Notes: generated by a model from the letters alone, not told the origin. Positions 1 through 12,469 are shown, counted from the first letter of the stretch. The stretch: DNA of 64,000 nt from Linyphia triangularis (GCA_963978545.1 OZ021731.1:58794773-58858772); one strand, 5' to 3'. Made by a program: numbers and translations.

Positions 1-194
1 CCAAAATCTGAGCGCTAATAGTCAAAGTATGGAAAAGTTTTTTTTTTTTTTTTTTGTTTTTTTTAAATGTAAGGATTAAACTACTTACTGATATAACTTA
101 AAATGACAAATCTATTGAATTCTTCAAAAAGGAATCTTGGGTTTAAAGAGTATTTGAGAAAAATATTTTAGATCAGGAATGGAACACAGAGCTA

Positions 195-373
195 TCCGAC
201 CAAACGATATAGTGGTTAGCGTTCTAGCTTCTAGACAGCGAGGTTGCGGGTTCGAGTCCCGTGTTAGGCATGGGTGTTTGTAAATGTATGTTGGCTTGTC
301 AAATGACGAATGTTTCGGCGCATTATAGCCCTCGAGTTGCTGACGGAGCCAGATAATCTGAAAACAACCAACC
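195..373 (+). mobile_element. tRNA-derived SINE, family S1, copy 1
   Basis: A complete short interspersed element of about 180 bp. Its 5' part folds like a tRNA: a box A-like TATAGTGGTTAGC and a perfect box B GGTTCGAGTCC, the internal RNA polymerase III promoter, followed by an acceptor-like TTAGGCA. A unique body ends in ACAACCAACC. The flanking 12-bp direct repeats AACACAGAGCTA at 183-194 and 374-385 are the target-site duplication. Six more copies in this window share the layout. The duplication is perfect, so insertion is fairly recent. Confidence 0.93.
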
Positions 374-385
374 AACACAGAGCTA

Positions 386-1200
386 AATCTGGAAATTAAT
401 TATTGCTATTTTAATAAAGAAATAATTTAAAACGTAAATTTATTAAATAATTTATTTTACATAAACATATCAAATATTAATTTATAAACAAATGCTATAT
501 AAATAATTATTGAAACTCCAGATATTTCAAATAAGAACCATTTGTTGAAATGAATAAAAGAAAAAAGGTAGACATGAAGTTTTGATACCTCTGATCGCTT
601 ATTACAACTTATAGATAAGCGCATACTTGGTTATTGATTTGAAGTCGAAGAAGGCTTAACAATCGCCATAGAGATCTGTATTTCAACTTCCACCCAAATT
701 AGTTAGAATGTGTTTGTAACCAAGGGCAAACTATTACAACATAGATGGGGGAAATATTCAATTGGCTTCATCTGATTGCAGATCAGAAACCGCTTATAAT
801 CTAGAAGCTGTAGTTTGAGATGTGTTTGATACTTTCCATGCAAAATTAATTTTTCTGAGAAAAAAATAGCATGTACACCAAATAGATTCAATATTTAATG
901 CATATCTACTTGTTCATCTATGGTTCCAAATCATGGTAGACTTTTTAACTAAACCATAAACAAAATCGTTTAAAAAATAATAAATCTGGGATGCAAATCT
1001 ACCCCTATCACTAGAATTCTATCAGTTTTATTAAACAAAAAATAAATCTTCTCCGCGCATGGGTTATCGCTTATTTTTGAGCTTATATAAAAAAATTCAA
1101 ATAATAAAACAATTTCAACGTAACTGGTAACCCTCACACAATCCAAAACATTAAAAAAAAAAATCCTCCTCAATTCACTCCACTTCATTTAAAAGATCCC
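386..1200. other. AT-rich spacer, nothing recognised
   Basis: This stretch is strongly AT-rich with many A/T runs. Short open frames on the minus strand near 703-1188 have compositions expected of AT-rich non-coding DNA. No repeat family recognised elsewhere in the window was found here. Confidence 0.6.
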
Positions 1201-1239
1201 GAAAATAAACAAGCGCGGGGAATAATCTCCCCTCTTTTA

Positions 1240-1565
1240 GAAAATAAAGTCCTCCTCGCGGTCCAGATAAGATACGCAACCGCTGCCATTCCGCGAAATC
1301 ATTATTCTTATCAATTATTCAAAAGCCCCCGACCTCTCTTGTTCGGAATACCTCCACCAGGCCGACCCAAAAGTTATTATGCACCCACTTGGGGGATGGA
1401 GGGAGGGGGGATACTATGTGAACTTCCATAATATTTCTCTTAATCTCCCTTAGATATCTCGATCTGATAAAACGAACCACTTTACCATGGTTGCAGCTTC
1501 TGTGAACGCGAAATTGGAACCTTCTAAAGACGTCAGCTGAGTTGACGAATTTTGTAAATAGGTTG
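1240..1565. repeat. GC-richer island, related to 6240-6430
   Basis: This block is visibly GC-richer than its surroundings. It shares an ordered series of words with 6240-6430: TAATCTCC, AGATATCTCG, TCTGATAAA, AAGACGTCA and TGTAAAT. That suggests an old dispersed repeat. It includes a G-rich run at 1390-1410. No reading frame is convincing. A conserved regulatory element is an alternative. Confidence 0.4.
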
Positions 1566-2465
1566 GGATCTTCACTAGAAGAACTGGTATACTACTTTTA
1601 TTGAGAATTTTTTTTTTATGTTGGGTTTGGTCTTTTATTGTGTTAGGCCATCTGTTGGGAGAAGTTTTAATAAATTAATTTTTTTTAGAGACAGGTGGCT
1701 GGATTGTCAAAAGCTTTTTGGTTTAGCTTTGACTCTTTTTTACCTTCAATTACCCCAGTGGTGACCCCACTATCAATTACCCGTGGTCAAAAATGTTATT
1801 GCAGCTGGAAACATGCGACTTTCCAACAACCCCTCTCTCCGTCCTCCCCCCCCTTCCCCAAACCAACACACACTTTCCAGAATCATGTACACTTGAATTT
1901 TTTTTTTTTTCAAATTAGAATTTTAAAAATCGGATTTTTTTGCATTAAAAAGTATAAGTAAACAAAATTTCAGTTTTATTTAAAAATTAATAAACGTTGA
2001 ACTCATTATAATTAGCATATTTTTGAACAGTGGTTAGTCGAGTTTTATGGGGCAGGGCCAAGAAAAGAAATTATGGTTGCAAATCGTTCGTAATATAATT
2101 CTTAATGTTAGGAACCTCCATCTAGTTTCTAGAATATATAGTTTTTTTTAATAGATTTTTTTTAACATTGAAAGTAGAAAAAAATCGCAATTTTTCTAAA
2201 AACTTTTGTGTTTTAAAATCTAGAAAAATTCATTTTCTTTTCCAATCAATTTGACTGACGTTCAAAACATCGAATAGTTAATGCAGATTGGAATTCTCAA
2301 ATCGTTTTTCAAAAAGATTAACTTCAATTATCACTGTTTAAATGAAGTTTCACTTGCTAAAAACATGATTTTTTGGATAATAAGTTTAAAATATTCAAAT
2401 TTATTTTCAAAACAAAATACACTTCAAACTAATAAAATTAGTCTCTAGACTTCAGATGGTATCAT
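1566..2465. other. AT-rich spacer
   Basis: This is an AT-rich stretch with long T runs, for example near 1609 and 1898, and a pyrimidine-rich segment at 1828-1862. No gene or recognised repeat was found. Confidence 0.55.
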
Positions 2466-2593
2466 TATCTTGCAATTCCATCTAGAGATTATTTTAAATC
2501 ATAAATTCTCAAGGGCAGCCGAATTCGGAAAATCGCTGATCTGGCTGCCTCGCTACACATTACGTGGAGGGATGGCTCTATTGGATTCCATTG

Positions 2594-2607
2594 GTTACCA
2601 TGGCAAC
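2594..2607. promoter_or_regulatory. RFX X-box-like palindrome
   Basis: GTTACC-AT-GGCAAC is a full match to the animal X-box consensus (GTNRCC, 0-3 spacer, RGYAAC) bound by RFX factors, which control ciliary genes. An inverted CCAAT (ATTGG) abuts its 5' side. It lies in a small GC-richer island (about 2510-2670) in AT-rich DNA. No adjacent gene is proven. The site could be fortuitous. Confidence 0.3.
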
Positions 2608-2790
2608 GTCGCAGCCGAAACGCGTTTCAGTAACACATGGCTGCCGGTCGGACAGATATCGCCTTGACTGGATACTTACCGAAGAAATTGGATCTTCATT
2701 TTAGAAAATTTTAAAATATATAATTTTAGTTTGGAACTAATAAATTTAGATGCAGCCCGGCAGTATTGGCTGTAGTACACGAGCCGCACT

Positions 2791-3475
2791 GAATAACCTA
2801 TATGTTTACATAGAGTAATGAACATATTTTCGGTAAAAAAAAACCCCTAATTTTTTGCTTTTCTCCAAGTTTTGGTACTCCTGCCTTCCATCATTGGTCT
2901 AGAAGAAATATCTTTATGTATGTCTGGTCAGCATAACTCCCGAACGAATTCAAATTTGTTGTATAGTTGGCCATGTGACCTGTCCTTAAGGTTTTCGTCA
3001 AAATTGAGCAGACACATAAAGTAACTGCCATTGAAAAAATCATGCTTTTCAGCAATTGTTGAAAAACGGCTTTAACGGTTTTGATCAAAATCGCTGAGGC
3101 ATTGTCTCTTAAGGTATTCTAACCAAACCCACCTCCAAAATTCCCATACGAATGCGAAAAACGTGTTAAAAGTTGAAAAACGAATGTCTTTAACACAAAA
3201 TTCACTTCCCCTGAGCATAGTCCATCAATGACCAAGGAATGTTTCTCTTCTGTTTTATTTACAAGAAGAAAGGGTAATGTAATAATCATCGAAAAGTATA
3301 TCATCAAATTCACCATTTTGGCGTGAGTTTTTGGCCCATATAAGATTTATCGCCAAAAATATCGTCAAACTGGAAATTTTTTTTTTAAATGAATAATACA
3401 TAAAAACGGTAAATAACATCAATCCGTGACAACATTTTAATGTAATTGAAAGTTGTGCGATGTTCACATCCCTAG
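2791..3475 (-). repeat. Dispersed repeat R1, copy A
   Basis: A copy of a ~700-bp family found at least seven times here. In the R1 sense direction (minus strand) the copy begins CTAGGGATGTGAACATCGC and runs through ACTTTCAATTAC. It keeps the conserved internal words TTCGGGAGTTATGCTGACCA and TTGACGAAAACC. The far end at 2791-2825 is diverged. Complementary ACTTTCAATTA and TAATTGAAAGT near the two ends of better copies suggest a MITE-like DNA element. No protein is recognised in it. Confidence 0.8.
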
Positions 3476-5155
3476 TTTACAGAAGAAATCGAGATTTTGA
3501 GTTGAGAATCTGCATTACGAAAATTTTTCTTATACGTCGGATCATCGTGCCTCCGTGGTCTATTCATCAACTTGACTCATTCTACATTTTCTAGTATAAC
3601 TTAGAACTTTATTAAAATTGCCTATCAGATTTTATTAACACGATCTTGTTGAAGATATCAATGATAATAACAATAAGAGAAATAAACTTGAAGTATCATA
3701 ACATCAAATTAAGTTTAAAGACATTGCTTCTCATCAAATATACCTATACCATTTCGTTGATAAATAATAATCAATATTATTTTAACCCTTTAGATAATTA
3801 AATTTTACTTGAAATTGCTCTATGTAAATAACGATTGAAAGATTAACTGACCTTTTAAAAAATGTTTAAACACATCATAAGTAAATAGACTGTACAGAAA
3901 ATGTAATAAGAAATTAAACATCCGTACTTGTTAGGTCATATTAAGAGGGGGTGGGGGGGGGGGTGATTTTATTTTAAAGCGTGTTTCTTTTACTTTTCGG
4001 GTAATTACATAATCTGTAAAAAATACTTATGTTTAAAATTAAAGTAAAAGTTAAGTATTTCCTTTGATAAAAAATTTGCAATGGTGAATTAAATTTAATG
4101 AAAGTTCTAATTAATCATTCCATTATGTTAACGAAGTCTATCTTAATTATTTCGGGGTGGTTCATCAACATAACTTCATCTTATCATGTTAATGCATCGT
4201 TATTTTGGTGTGTTTCTTAAATTAAACTTACTGTTACAGCACAAACACTACGTTTTAGCACAGTAACAATATAGTGTTATAACACAAGGTTTTTTTTTAA
4301 TAAGAAAGAGTTTTTGAAACAAAATTTAGAAGAATAGGAGTCATGAAGCAAATTAGTATTATTCAGGTATAATTTTACAATGAAACTACCAGCTTTTACC
4401 ATCTTTAATCATACGGCTCAGTCTTAACCATATGTTATTGTTTTTTAAAATAGAATTAATAATATTTTTCCAAATTACTCGATATAAAAACCATTATTCA
4501 GCTCTTTGTACCTGTACACTATATAATTAAAATATTGTTGTAGGAGTCTAGGAAGCATGGTTTGAATTGTAATTGTTAACACTTAAATTTGTATTCAAAT
4601 AAGTAATACTTTGTAATTGAAGCTGCGTCAATGTTATAATGTCGGGAAATTTCGTGTATTTAAAGCAAATGGATAAAACATAGGGATAAAATGTAATAGA
4701 TATACAGTATATGGTTCAACCATATTCAATTAGAAAGTGTAACTACGATAAAAAGTTGTAACTACTACAAACAATTTTTTAGAATAAAACTGGCAGTACC
4801 GTAAATTTTTTGCATTATTTTTTTTCTATGATGATCGCAAAAATGAAATTATAATGTTGATACAAATATAAGTTTTTTTCCCCACGTAATAGGGTTGTAA
4901 TACCTATTCCGATAAAATAAGCGAAATCTATCAATAATTTTTTTTTTTACCATGTTTAAATTTTGGGATTAAAACCAGTTTTATTACTAGTAGTTATATA
5001 TAGAAAAAAAAACATCTGAAGCTTTGGAACTTTATTTTGACAGAAAATATGTAGGGCAATTAGGGACTTCACATCTGGCTCCAAATACAGATATTAGATT
5101 GGACCTCGAATATTCGGTGGGAACTTTTTGTCACTAAACTTGGCAAAATTTCTAT
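3476..5155. other. AT-rich spacer with a G11 tract
   Basis: AT-rich sequence without a supported gene. It contains an eleven-base G run near 3953-3963, an outlier in this composition. No element ends could be paired. Confidence 0.55.
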
Positions 5156-5172
5156 TTAAAAAGAAATCTATA

Positions 5173-6165
5173 AATAAGTATGAATTTTATTATCATATAT
5201 CGTTAATAAGAACGAACAGAAGGAGATGGATCTCAGTCATTAAATGTCGGTAAATTATTATTTATTTCTAGACTCGATATAACATAATAAAAATGTATGT
5301 AGAAGTGACGTTTCACTGACTGACTGAGTGTCTTCCACAATCTAACTTGTTTGTAATTACAAGAATAAGTATATAGGACTCGGATATTCGGTTAGAAGTT
5401 TTTCACTAAACTCGTCAACATGGCGACATTTCTGTTAAAGAAAATCTCTAAATTAACATGGATTTTGTTATCATATATCGTCAATAGATATCAGTCATTA
5501 AATGTCTGTAAATTAGACATGTTTTATTTCTAAATTTGATGCAACTTAATAAAAATGTGTTTAGAAGTAGCGTTTCAGTGACAGTATCAGCAACAATCCA
5601 AACTCGTCAACTTGACGACATATTTGTCTAAAAGAAATCCTTAAATTAGCATGGATATTGTTATATAGATATCAGTCATTAAATGTCGGTAAATTAGACA
5701 TGTTTTATTTTTAAATTTGATGCATCTTAATAAAAAAGTGTTTAGAAGTAACGTTTCAGTGACAGTATCAGCAACAATCCAAACTTGTCAACTTGACGAC
5801 ATATTTGTCAAAAGGAAATCCTTAAATTAGCATGGATATTGTTATATAGATATCAGTCATTAAATATCGGTAAATTAGACATGTTTTATTTTTAAATTTG
5901 ATGCATCTTAATAAAAATGTGTTTAGAAGTAACGTTTCAGTGACAGTATCAGCAACAATCCAAACACGTCAACTTGAAGACATATTTGTCAAAAAGAAAT
6001 AGTTAAATTAGCATGGATATTGTTATATAGATATCAGTCATTAAATGTCGGTAAATTACACTTGTTTTATTTCTAGACTTGACGTAAAATAAACAAACGA
6101 AAACGACTTTGCACAGACAGTGTCTGCAGTAATGCAGTAATCCAACTTGCTTGTATTTACAAGGG
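5173..6165. repeat. Tandem array, ~181-bp unit, about five units
   Basis: Landmark word AGCATGGATATTG and the following TATCAGTCATTAAATGTCGG recur at about 5173, 5455, 5648, 5829 and 6010. Spacing is 282, 193, 181 and 181 bp. The middle units are nearly identical and the outer two diverge. Each unit also holds a variant of AAGTAACGTTTCAGTGACAG. This is a short satellite-like array, with homogenisation strongest in the centre. No open frame runs through it. Confidence 0.88.
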
Positions 6166-6239
6166 AAAAAAATTCCTCTTGGAAGCCAACCAAAAACAGG
6201 CATTTGATAAAGCGCAGCGTTATATCCTCCATATGTTCT

Positions 6240-6600
6240 GAGTTCCACAAAGAACAGGTAAAAGACCCAAAGACTTCACCCTTCCCTGAGGGGAGATCTC
6301 TAATCTCCATCAGATATCTCGGTCTGATAAACAAAACCGCCTCGCCACAAGGCCGTCACAAAGGCAACCTCCTATAGCACAGAAACCCGAAGCCTCCTTG
6401 GAAGACGTCAACCGATTTGGCCAGCCGTGTAAATGGGCATCGAATATTTTCCGGAAGAATAAGTAATGCCGGTTACTTATTTATTTTATGGCCTGCTTCC
6501 TTTTCTTTACCATCTGTTGTCGGGATTGTTTTTTTGTTTTTCGCTTCTCCAAGGAGGCAACTTTTCAGGAAGGCAGGTAAGTATCGACAGTTTGGATTTG
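6240..6600. repeat. GC-richer island, paralogue of 1240-1565
   Basis: Shares TAATCTCC, AGATATCTCG, TCTGATAAA, AAGACGTCAA and TGTAAATGGG in the same order with 1240-1565. A perfect splice-donor-like AGGCAGGTAAGT lies at about 6570-6581. Open frames of about 90 codons overlap on both strands, and neither has a recognisable domain. Most likely an old dispersed element. A lost exon is possible. Confidence 0.35.
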
Positions 6601-6994
6601 GGTTATCCATCATAATCGCTCTGAACTGCCAGGAGATGGACTGTTTTATTTTTGGATCCGTCATTGATGGCTCGGGTTTTTGGTGATGAATGGAAATAGG
6701 CGTTATTTTAGCTTTATCTTTCGGATGATGACTTTTTTTTTCCCCATATAGAAAAAAGATTTGCTTGTTTTTGGTACGTAAGTGATGAGGGATGAACTAG
6801 TTGAGAGTGTCAGGTAACAAATTATCTCTGCATTTTTTAAAAGAGAAACTCAGCCGTTTACTATAAATCCGCTACATGCACTACAAACTATTACAGAAAT
6901 TGCATTGAATTTCTATTCCTCGTCTTCTCCTTGACATTTAAAAACCCGCTTGGGTCCACTTTAAATTTTTTCACAAGAAATGGAACTTATTTAA

Positions 6995-7379
6995 CCCTTT
7001 ATTGACGAAACTTACAAGTCCTGCAGTTTTCTTGTGGCATTGTATTAATTTAAATGCTTTGAGACCTATTGGGAATTTGAAACACACTTCTGTGAAGTTC
7101 GTTCTTCACTTGTTGGATAGCAGCACCAGCTTATTTATCTTTAGAAGCTTACCAAAGTATATAAGACAATGTGTGGCCAAGTTGAATGCCTAGGAGATTG
7201 AAAATCGTCCATGTGTTTGCAAATAAAAATAAATAATACAGTGTTGTTCCATCAAATCATTGAAGGACGAACTTTATAGAAATAGATTTCAAAGTTCCAA
7301 TGGGTCTGAAAATGTATGAACTAATATAATACCATGAGAAAACAGGTGGAACTTGTAAATCCCGTCAGTAAATAAAAGG
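6995..7379. mobile_element. piggyBac-like MITE flanked by TTAA
   Basis: A 385-bp non-autonomous element. The left end begins CCCTTTATTGACGAAACTTA. The reverse complement of the right end begins CCTTTTATTTACTGACGGGA, and both continue to ACAAGT. The target duplication is TTAA at 6991-6994 and 7380-7383. TTAA duplication with CCC-type ends is the piggyBac signature. It carries no transposase, so it would depend on an enzyme supplied elsewhere. Confidence 0.82.
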
Positions 7380-7383
7380 TTAA

Positions 7384-8070
7384 GCAATTTTTTTGCTCAG
7401 ATCGAGTTTTTATAGTTTTTGATCTCTACGAAAATAACATGCATTCAAATTTAGCCCCCCTCCTTCCCCCCCAAAAAAAAAGAACTTGATAGAACACATT
7501 GTCGTAGACAGCGAATTTGTTAGCCAAGTTTCAACTAGATCGGATAACAAATTTTTTATTATTTATCCCTCGGAAGACCAACCACAAACTAAAACTCCCG
7601 CCAAAAACATGCAGAAAAAAAATTTAAGTTAGTCCTAAGAATGTAATCAAGCTAAGATAACAAATGAGATTCTTTTTAGGCAACATAAATATACAAATGT
7701 TGTTTCATTGTATTGGATATTTTAAGACATAACAACTACTTCTGGGACGAAGCAGCACGACAAATGAACTTGAAACGAATTTCATTGTTGGGTACAGTTT
7801 CCGAAGAAATAGCTAGGGAAACTACTAAGAACTTTCGTCTCGAACGGGAGTAAATCACGAAAATCCTTAGTAAACTTCCCGACAATCGAAAGGATATCAT
7901 TTGTCAGAATCACTATCATGTCTGCTCGTTTTTTTAATAAAGATTTTTTACTGTGCCAAAGTTCTCTCTTCCGCTAGACAAACGCTTTCCTTCTGTGCCA
8001 TGAGTTTTTAAGACAAAACATGAACATTTACTTCAGCTTGAATATTACACATGCTATATCGGGCAGGTTT
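7384..8070. other. Spacer, nothing recognised
   Basis: AT-rich sequence with a C-rich tract near 7457-7471. No supported gene or element was found. Confidence 0.5.
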
Positions 8071-8929
8071 ATACACTGCGGTGGTCCAAAAAATATCGAT
8101 TTTATTTTTTAAAACATTTTTACTGGTGCCACCCACTTAATTTGTTCCTTTCATATAAAAAAAAAATTTGTGTAAAGTTTGAGCCCATAATTTTAATATT
8201 AAGGGGTAGCTCAACACCCCAAAAGTTTTGTGTTTGAGTATTTTATACTGCAAAGAGTAACAAAATTCAGGAAAATATTACATTTGTTTTGTGGAAATTT
8301 CTAGCATTTTGCGAGATAAAAAGAATTATAAAACAATATAATAATAATAATAATACAACAGGAACATTTAAATAGCAGCGTATGTGCCAGTAGCTGCTAA
8401 AGTCAACTTTTTTTTCATCTTGCAATCGGGATGAGTTTAGAGATGTTCTTCCACCACGTGTAGCAAGAATCATAGTTGGTTCCTAATGTGTGTTATTTTC
8501 CCCATTAAACTCTTTAATGAATGCTACACTTCTTTCAGCCTGATCTATTATAATCTTCCTGAGCTACTCAAATTTCTGGATCTACTTGAAGAAATGAATT
8601 TAGTAGGATAATTCTTTCAAATAACAAAGCTGACTGTTTTGTTTCAAAGTTCTAAAATGTTATGTCCCCAAATGTTTTGAGCTTAATGTCAGGATGCTTT
8701 ACAGGGACGTTTCTTCCATTAATTTGTTTCATAGCCTTTGTCATAATTCTTTTCAAGCAGTGATTATTGTTACCGAAAGGAGTTTGGGTTGTGATGGTCG
8801 AGATTTTACTCATATATAGACATTTCATTTGTCATTAAAAAAAAAAAAATGAAACACCGATATGAATACGTTTGAGCAGCTTAAAACTGAATTTCAGGTA
8901 CAGGATGCTAAATTAACAGGGCAGTACTC

Positions 8930-9960
8930 TGTTACAAGACTTAACTGGAAAAGAAAAAGTAACTTATATCGTGTCTGGAAGGAGTCCATTAGTTACTTTT
9001 AGTGGCAAAATTGCCATTAGCAATCGGAGAAAGTCAAGCTAACAGCACTAACTGTAGTTTAGACAGCGTTGCAGGATTGGGGCTTAGTCTTTAATGATAA
9101 AGCACATACTTTAACACAACAAGTGTTAATATTGGCCTAAGGAAAGGTACCCGTCTCTTACTTGAACAAAAAAATGTTCAAGAAACTACTATATTTGACT
9201 AGTCGACACTATATTTTGGAGTTGTTTATTGATAGAGATTTTAATAAATGCACTAATAAGTTTTGGACCAGGGGTACCCCTCTTAAAAAGATTCCAGGCC
9301 TACTGGGAGTTCATTTATAAAAAATATATATACGAAAGTAATTGAAAATAAGGAAATTTTGACTCATCAAAGGCCTCATATAAAGTGACTCGTATCAAGG
9401 TCAATATAATGTTTATGACATAATAAAGGTGATATAATTTGATGAAAAATTATTAGGTGAAATCCAGTCATGAGATGATTACCGAGAATATCTCAATTTC
9501 TAGGTAAAACCCCCATCTTGCGGAATCTGTTTTATGGCACCTGCAGCAATGCATCATGCTCCGATGGATATTAAAAATTGTGTACTCTTAATGTATGGAT
9601 GTTTAGTTGTCAGTTCACTATTAGTCCAAGAGATGAAAAGGGATTACAAAGGATATGTATATTTCCTGTACAAGTATACGTAAAGACATGGATGACTGCT
9701 TCTCACATAAAAATGCACCATATAATGATTTTAATTTGATAAAAACTCTATTGCACTGTAAAAATATTGATGAAGTATCCAAAGTTGCAAAGCTTGCCAA
9801 TCGTCTTTGGTGTTCGTAAGAGAATCTTGTAACCTTAGCTCTTTTTGAAGCCTTGCGATCAGAAACTCTCGTTCTAAATATAGCACTTATTGCCGTTGTA
9901 CCCCTCATGAGGTATTTTCTGGCACAGTTGAAAAAGTTACTGTTAAAGATATATTTATAA
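8930..9960 (+). pseudogene. Degenerate transposon-encoded gene
   Basis: Plus-strand frames, broken by frameshifts and stops, give blocks typical of a protein widespread in cnidarian and arthropod transposons, annotated only as uncharacterised. Visible blocks are LYLTSRHYILELFIDRDF (about 9187-9240, family form LACRHHI.E), LAESVLWHLQQCIMLRWILK (about 9517-9580), NAPYNDFNLIKTLLHCK (about 9708-9758) and KNIDEVSKVAKLANRLW followed by ENLVTLALFEA (about 9757-9850). The family's usual DTTASNTG block, expected before the first, is destroyed. The gene is dead. Recognition is from memory of the family's motif order, not from a search. The antisense open frame at 9621-10031 is its shadow. Confidence 0.65.
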
Positions 9961-9986
9961 AAAATTTTGTGTATACAAAAAAGTAT

Positions 9987-10648
9987 TGTTGCGTTGGTGG
10001 GTTCGAAAGATTTGAAGCCAAAGCAGATCAAAACTTGCAGATATTTATTCCAATATCACTCTTCACAGATTCCTTTACAACTCCAGAACTTCCTCGTTCT
10101 AGTAGATACAATACAGCTCTTTTCACAACAATAGAGCACAAAACAGCAGTTAAAAACTTGACAACACAACTGCTAAAATCACTGCAAAAGACCATGCAAT
10201 ACAGTTCGCTTTAGAACTACTCGGAATGTTCACTGACACTCAGTAATTCCAATCAACTAATGGACTCAACTAACAACTGGCCTTGTGTAGGAGTCAAACC
10301 TTCTTGAAATTTCTAGAGGTAGATATTTGGAGAACTTTCCAGATCGTAGTCGAAAAGTCCTATACATGTACATGGGGACCGAAAATGTCGCCAAATGGTC
10401 GCCAACTTGACTCTATCTCGCCAATTTGGTGAGATTGCCATTACCATAATGTTAAATGCCCTGCTCCTAGTAAAACTTGCTTCCCAGTGTTATCTCTGTA
10501 AAACTCGTTATCAAGCGTTAAGACCCATATTGCCGGGAAGCCAACTTAAGACGAACTGTTGCACTGCCTTATGCAAAATGTACATAAATTTTCCTATTTA
10601 CAAAATTAACACTATGAAATATTTACAAATATACAAAAATTCGTAACA
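9987..10648 (+). mobile_element. Solo LTR, gypsy-type, copy 1
   Basis: Begins TGTTGCG and ends CGTAACA (TG...CA). It is flanked by the 4-bp duplication GTAT at 9983-9986 and 10649-10652. Length is 662 bp. No internal retroviral-type genes or second LTR are adjacent, so it is a recombined solo LTR. It sits inside the 8.1-10.9 kb transposon and is therefore younger than it. Repeated TCGCCAA/TTGGCGA words lie near 10391-10440. Confidence 0.9.
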
Positions 10649-10899
10649 GTATTTTAATTTCCTGTTAATTGTAACTACAACTACAATCTCATTTGTGTTT
10701 AGTATGCACTTTTGAAAACAACCTCCTTATGGGACAGTGGTGTGAACTTCATCTGCATTGAGCTACCTCTAAATATCACTCAAATATTCTCAAATTTGGT
10801 CTGATTTATTTTTTACATCATTGGAAAAAAATTAGAGGGTAGGACACAAAAAATTTTGACCTTCGATATTTTGGACCACCCTATTATACACATACTATA

Positions 10900-11760
10900 T
10901 TGTTAAATTTCTTGTGAGTAATTATTTAATAATTTATGGCAAACCCTTATTACTCAACAGCTTGCAATATACTAAAACTTTCATTAAAGTTGTAACACCA
11001 TACTGGTGATATTGGGTCAACAATTTCCTTATTGGACGGGTGCCTTAGGATCAGAATTTATTTCAAGATACTTTTAAAAATTAGAAACACATCGATGCTT
11101 AAATTGATAATCGTAATTAAAAATAGTAAAAACAAAGTTCAAACAGCAAAACAAATTAAAACTTTCTTTGCGCTTTCAGGAGCGAATCAAATCTTAATCC
11201 AAATCCACCCTAGAATATTATACCGATGAGAAAGACAGCCCATGTCGGGAACAAATAAAAACTACATAAAATAAGCAAGCAGTACTATTTATTGCAAAGA
11301 TATGACCCGTCGCAATGGAGCTCGACGCCTTAATAAATCCAACGCAGTTATCAGTTGTAAAATGTGCTGATAACTAGGGAGTTATTTCCCCGAAATTGGC
11401 TTAGCTTTATCACGACCCCAAATGCTCTTCCTAATACTATGTTGATAGTTTGGATGGTTTATGGGACTTAGAAAAGCAGAACGCCCTGAATACTTCTCAG
11501 TACTTATTTTTGATTTGGCAAAGCCAATAACTATTACTTTTCAAGCACTGATTGAATTGTTTTAGTTTGATATTAATTCAGCGTTTCATTTTTGAAATGG
11601 TAGGCACCTATTTAAGACAATAATTTTTTTTAAAGTTTAAATAAAAAAATAAAAAACATCTTATTACAGCTAACTTTCAATTTTTTTTTTAAATGAATCT
11701 TTTATTGATAGTGTAAGGTATTTATTACTTAAAAAGGTATTAAAAAAAACTAACTTATTT
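10900..11760. other. Spacer, nothing recognised
   Basis: AT-rich sequence with a modestly GC-richer stretch at 11300-11420. No gene or repeat end could be supported. Confidence 0.5.
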
Positions 11761-11773
11761 GTATTACTTAGTG

Positions 11774-11951
11774 GTTGGTTGTTTTTAGATTATCTGGCGC
11801 CGTCAGCAACACGAGGGCTATAACTCGCCGAAACATTCGTCATTAGACAAGCCAACATACATTTACAAATACCCATGTCTAACACGGGACTCGAACCCGC
11901 AAACTCGCGGTCTAGAAGCTAGCTCACTAACCACTATACCATTCGGTCGGC
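11774..11951 (-). mobile_element. tRNA-derived SINE, family S1, copy 2
   Basis: Same family as the copy at 195-373, in reverse orientation: box B complement GGACTCGAACC and tail complement GGTTGGTTGT. Flanking 13-bp duplications GTATTACTTAGTG (11761-11773) and GTATTACCTAGTG (11952-11964) differ at one base. Confidence 0.92.
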
Positions 11952-12469
11952 GTATTACCTAGTGAGAGACAAGAAACATAATATAATTAAAAGCAGATAA
12001 ATGTTTCTAAACGGATTGACTGGTTGGTAAATAAAAACACTGCTTAACAATTTTTTTGTTCTGTCCTCCCTGTTTAGAATTAAGATTAAATTAAATACTA
12101 AGAAATTGAAATGAAAATTTTATAAAAATTAAAGAACAAACCTTTGCCGAAATTATAAGGTTGTAACCATAACTTTAAGTGTTCGAGAAAAAGGATAACG
12201 GTTTTTTTTGTACGTCTACAAAATACTTGAAACTTACATATTTTTGCAATTATAACTTGAGGATCGAAACAGAAATGAAGATGGTGTCCTGTACCTCTGA
12301 AAATACAGATATATTACGAAGAAAAATTCCCAACATTATTTGGTTAGCGTTTTCTTAATACACGATGAAAGGATTTTTTTGAAAGATTTCAATCTTTCAA
12401 AAAATTTCAGTGAAATATATTCTTATTGTTAGTTGCATAACTCAAAGTGAAAATAAAACTATCGTCGTA

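Larger units (their letters stand above)
8079..10890 (+). mobile_element. Decayed DNA transposon with GGTGGTCCAAAA termini
   Basis: The left end has GGTGGTCCAAAAAATATCGA (8081-8100). The right end, reverse-complemented, has GGTGGTCCAAAATATCGA (about 10863-10881). These inverted termini bracket about 2.8 kb that includes a decayed transposon gene on the plus strand (8930-9960) and a later solo LTR (9987-10648). Without the LTR the element is about 2.15 kb. A target duplication could not be fixed, so the boundaries are approximate. Confidence 0.65.

Noticed and set aside
196..268. Possible functional tRNA gene
   Set aside because: The tRNA-like half has a mismatched anticodon stem and is fused to the SINE body with target duplications. 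Seven copies share this.
9621..10031. 136-codon minus-strand frame
   Set aside because: Antisense to the decayed transposon gene, whose recognisable motifs are on the plus strand.
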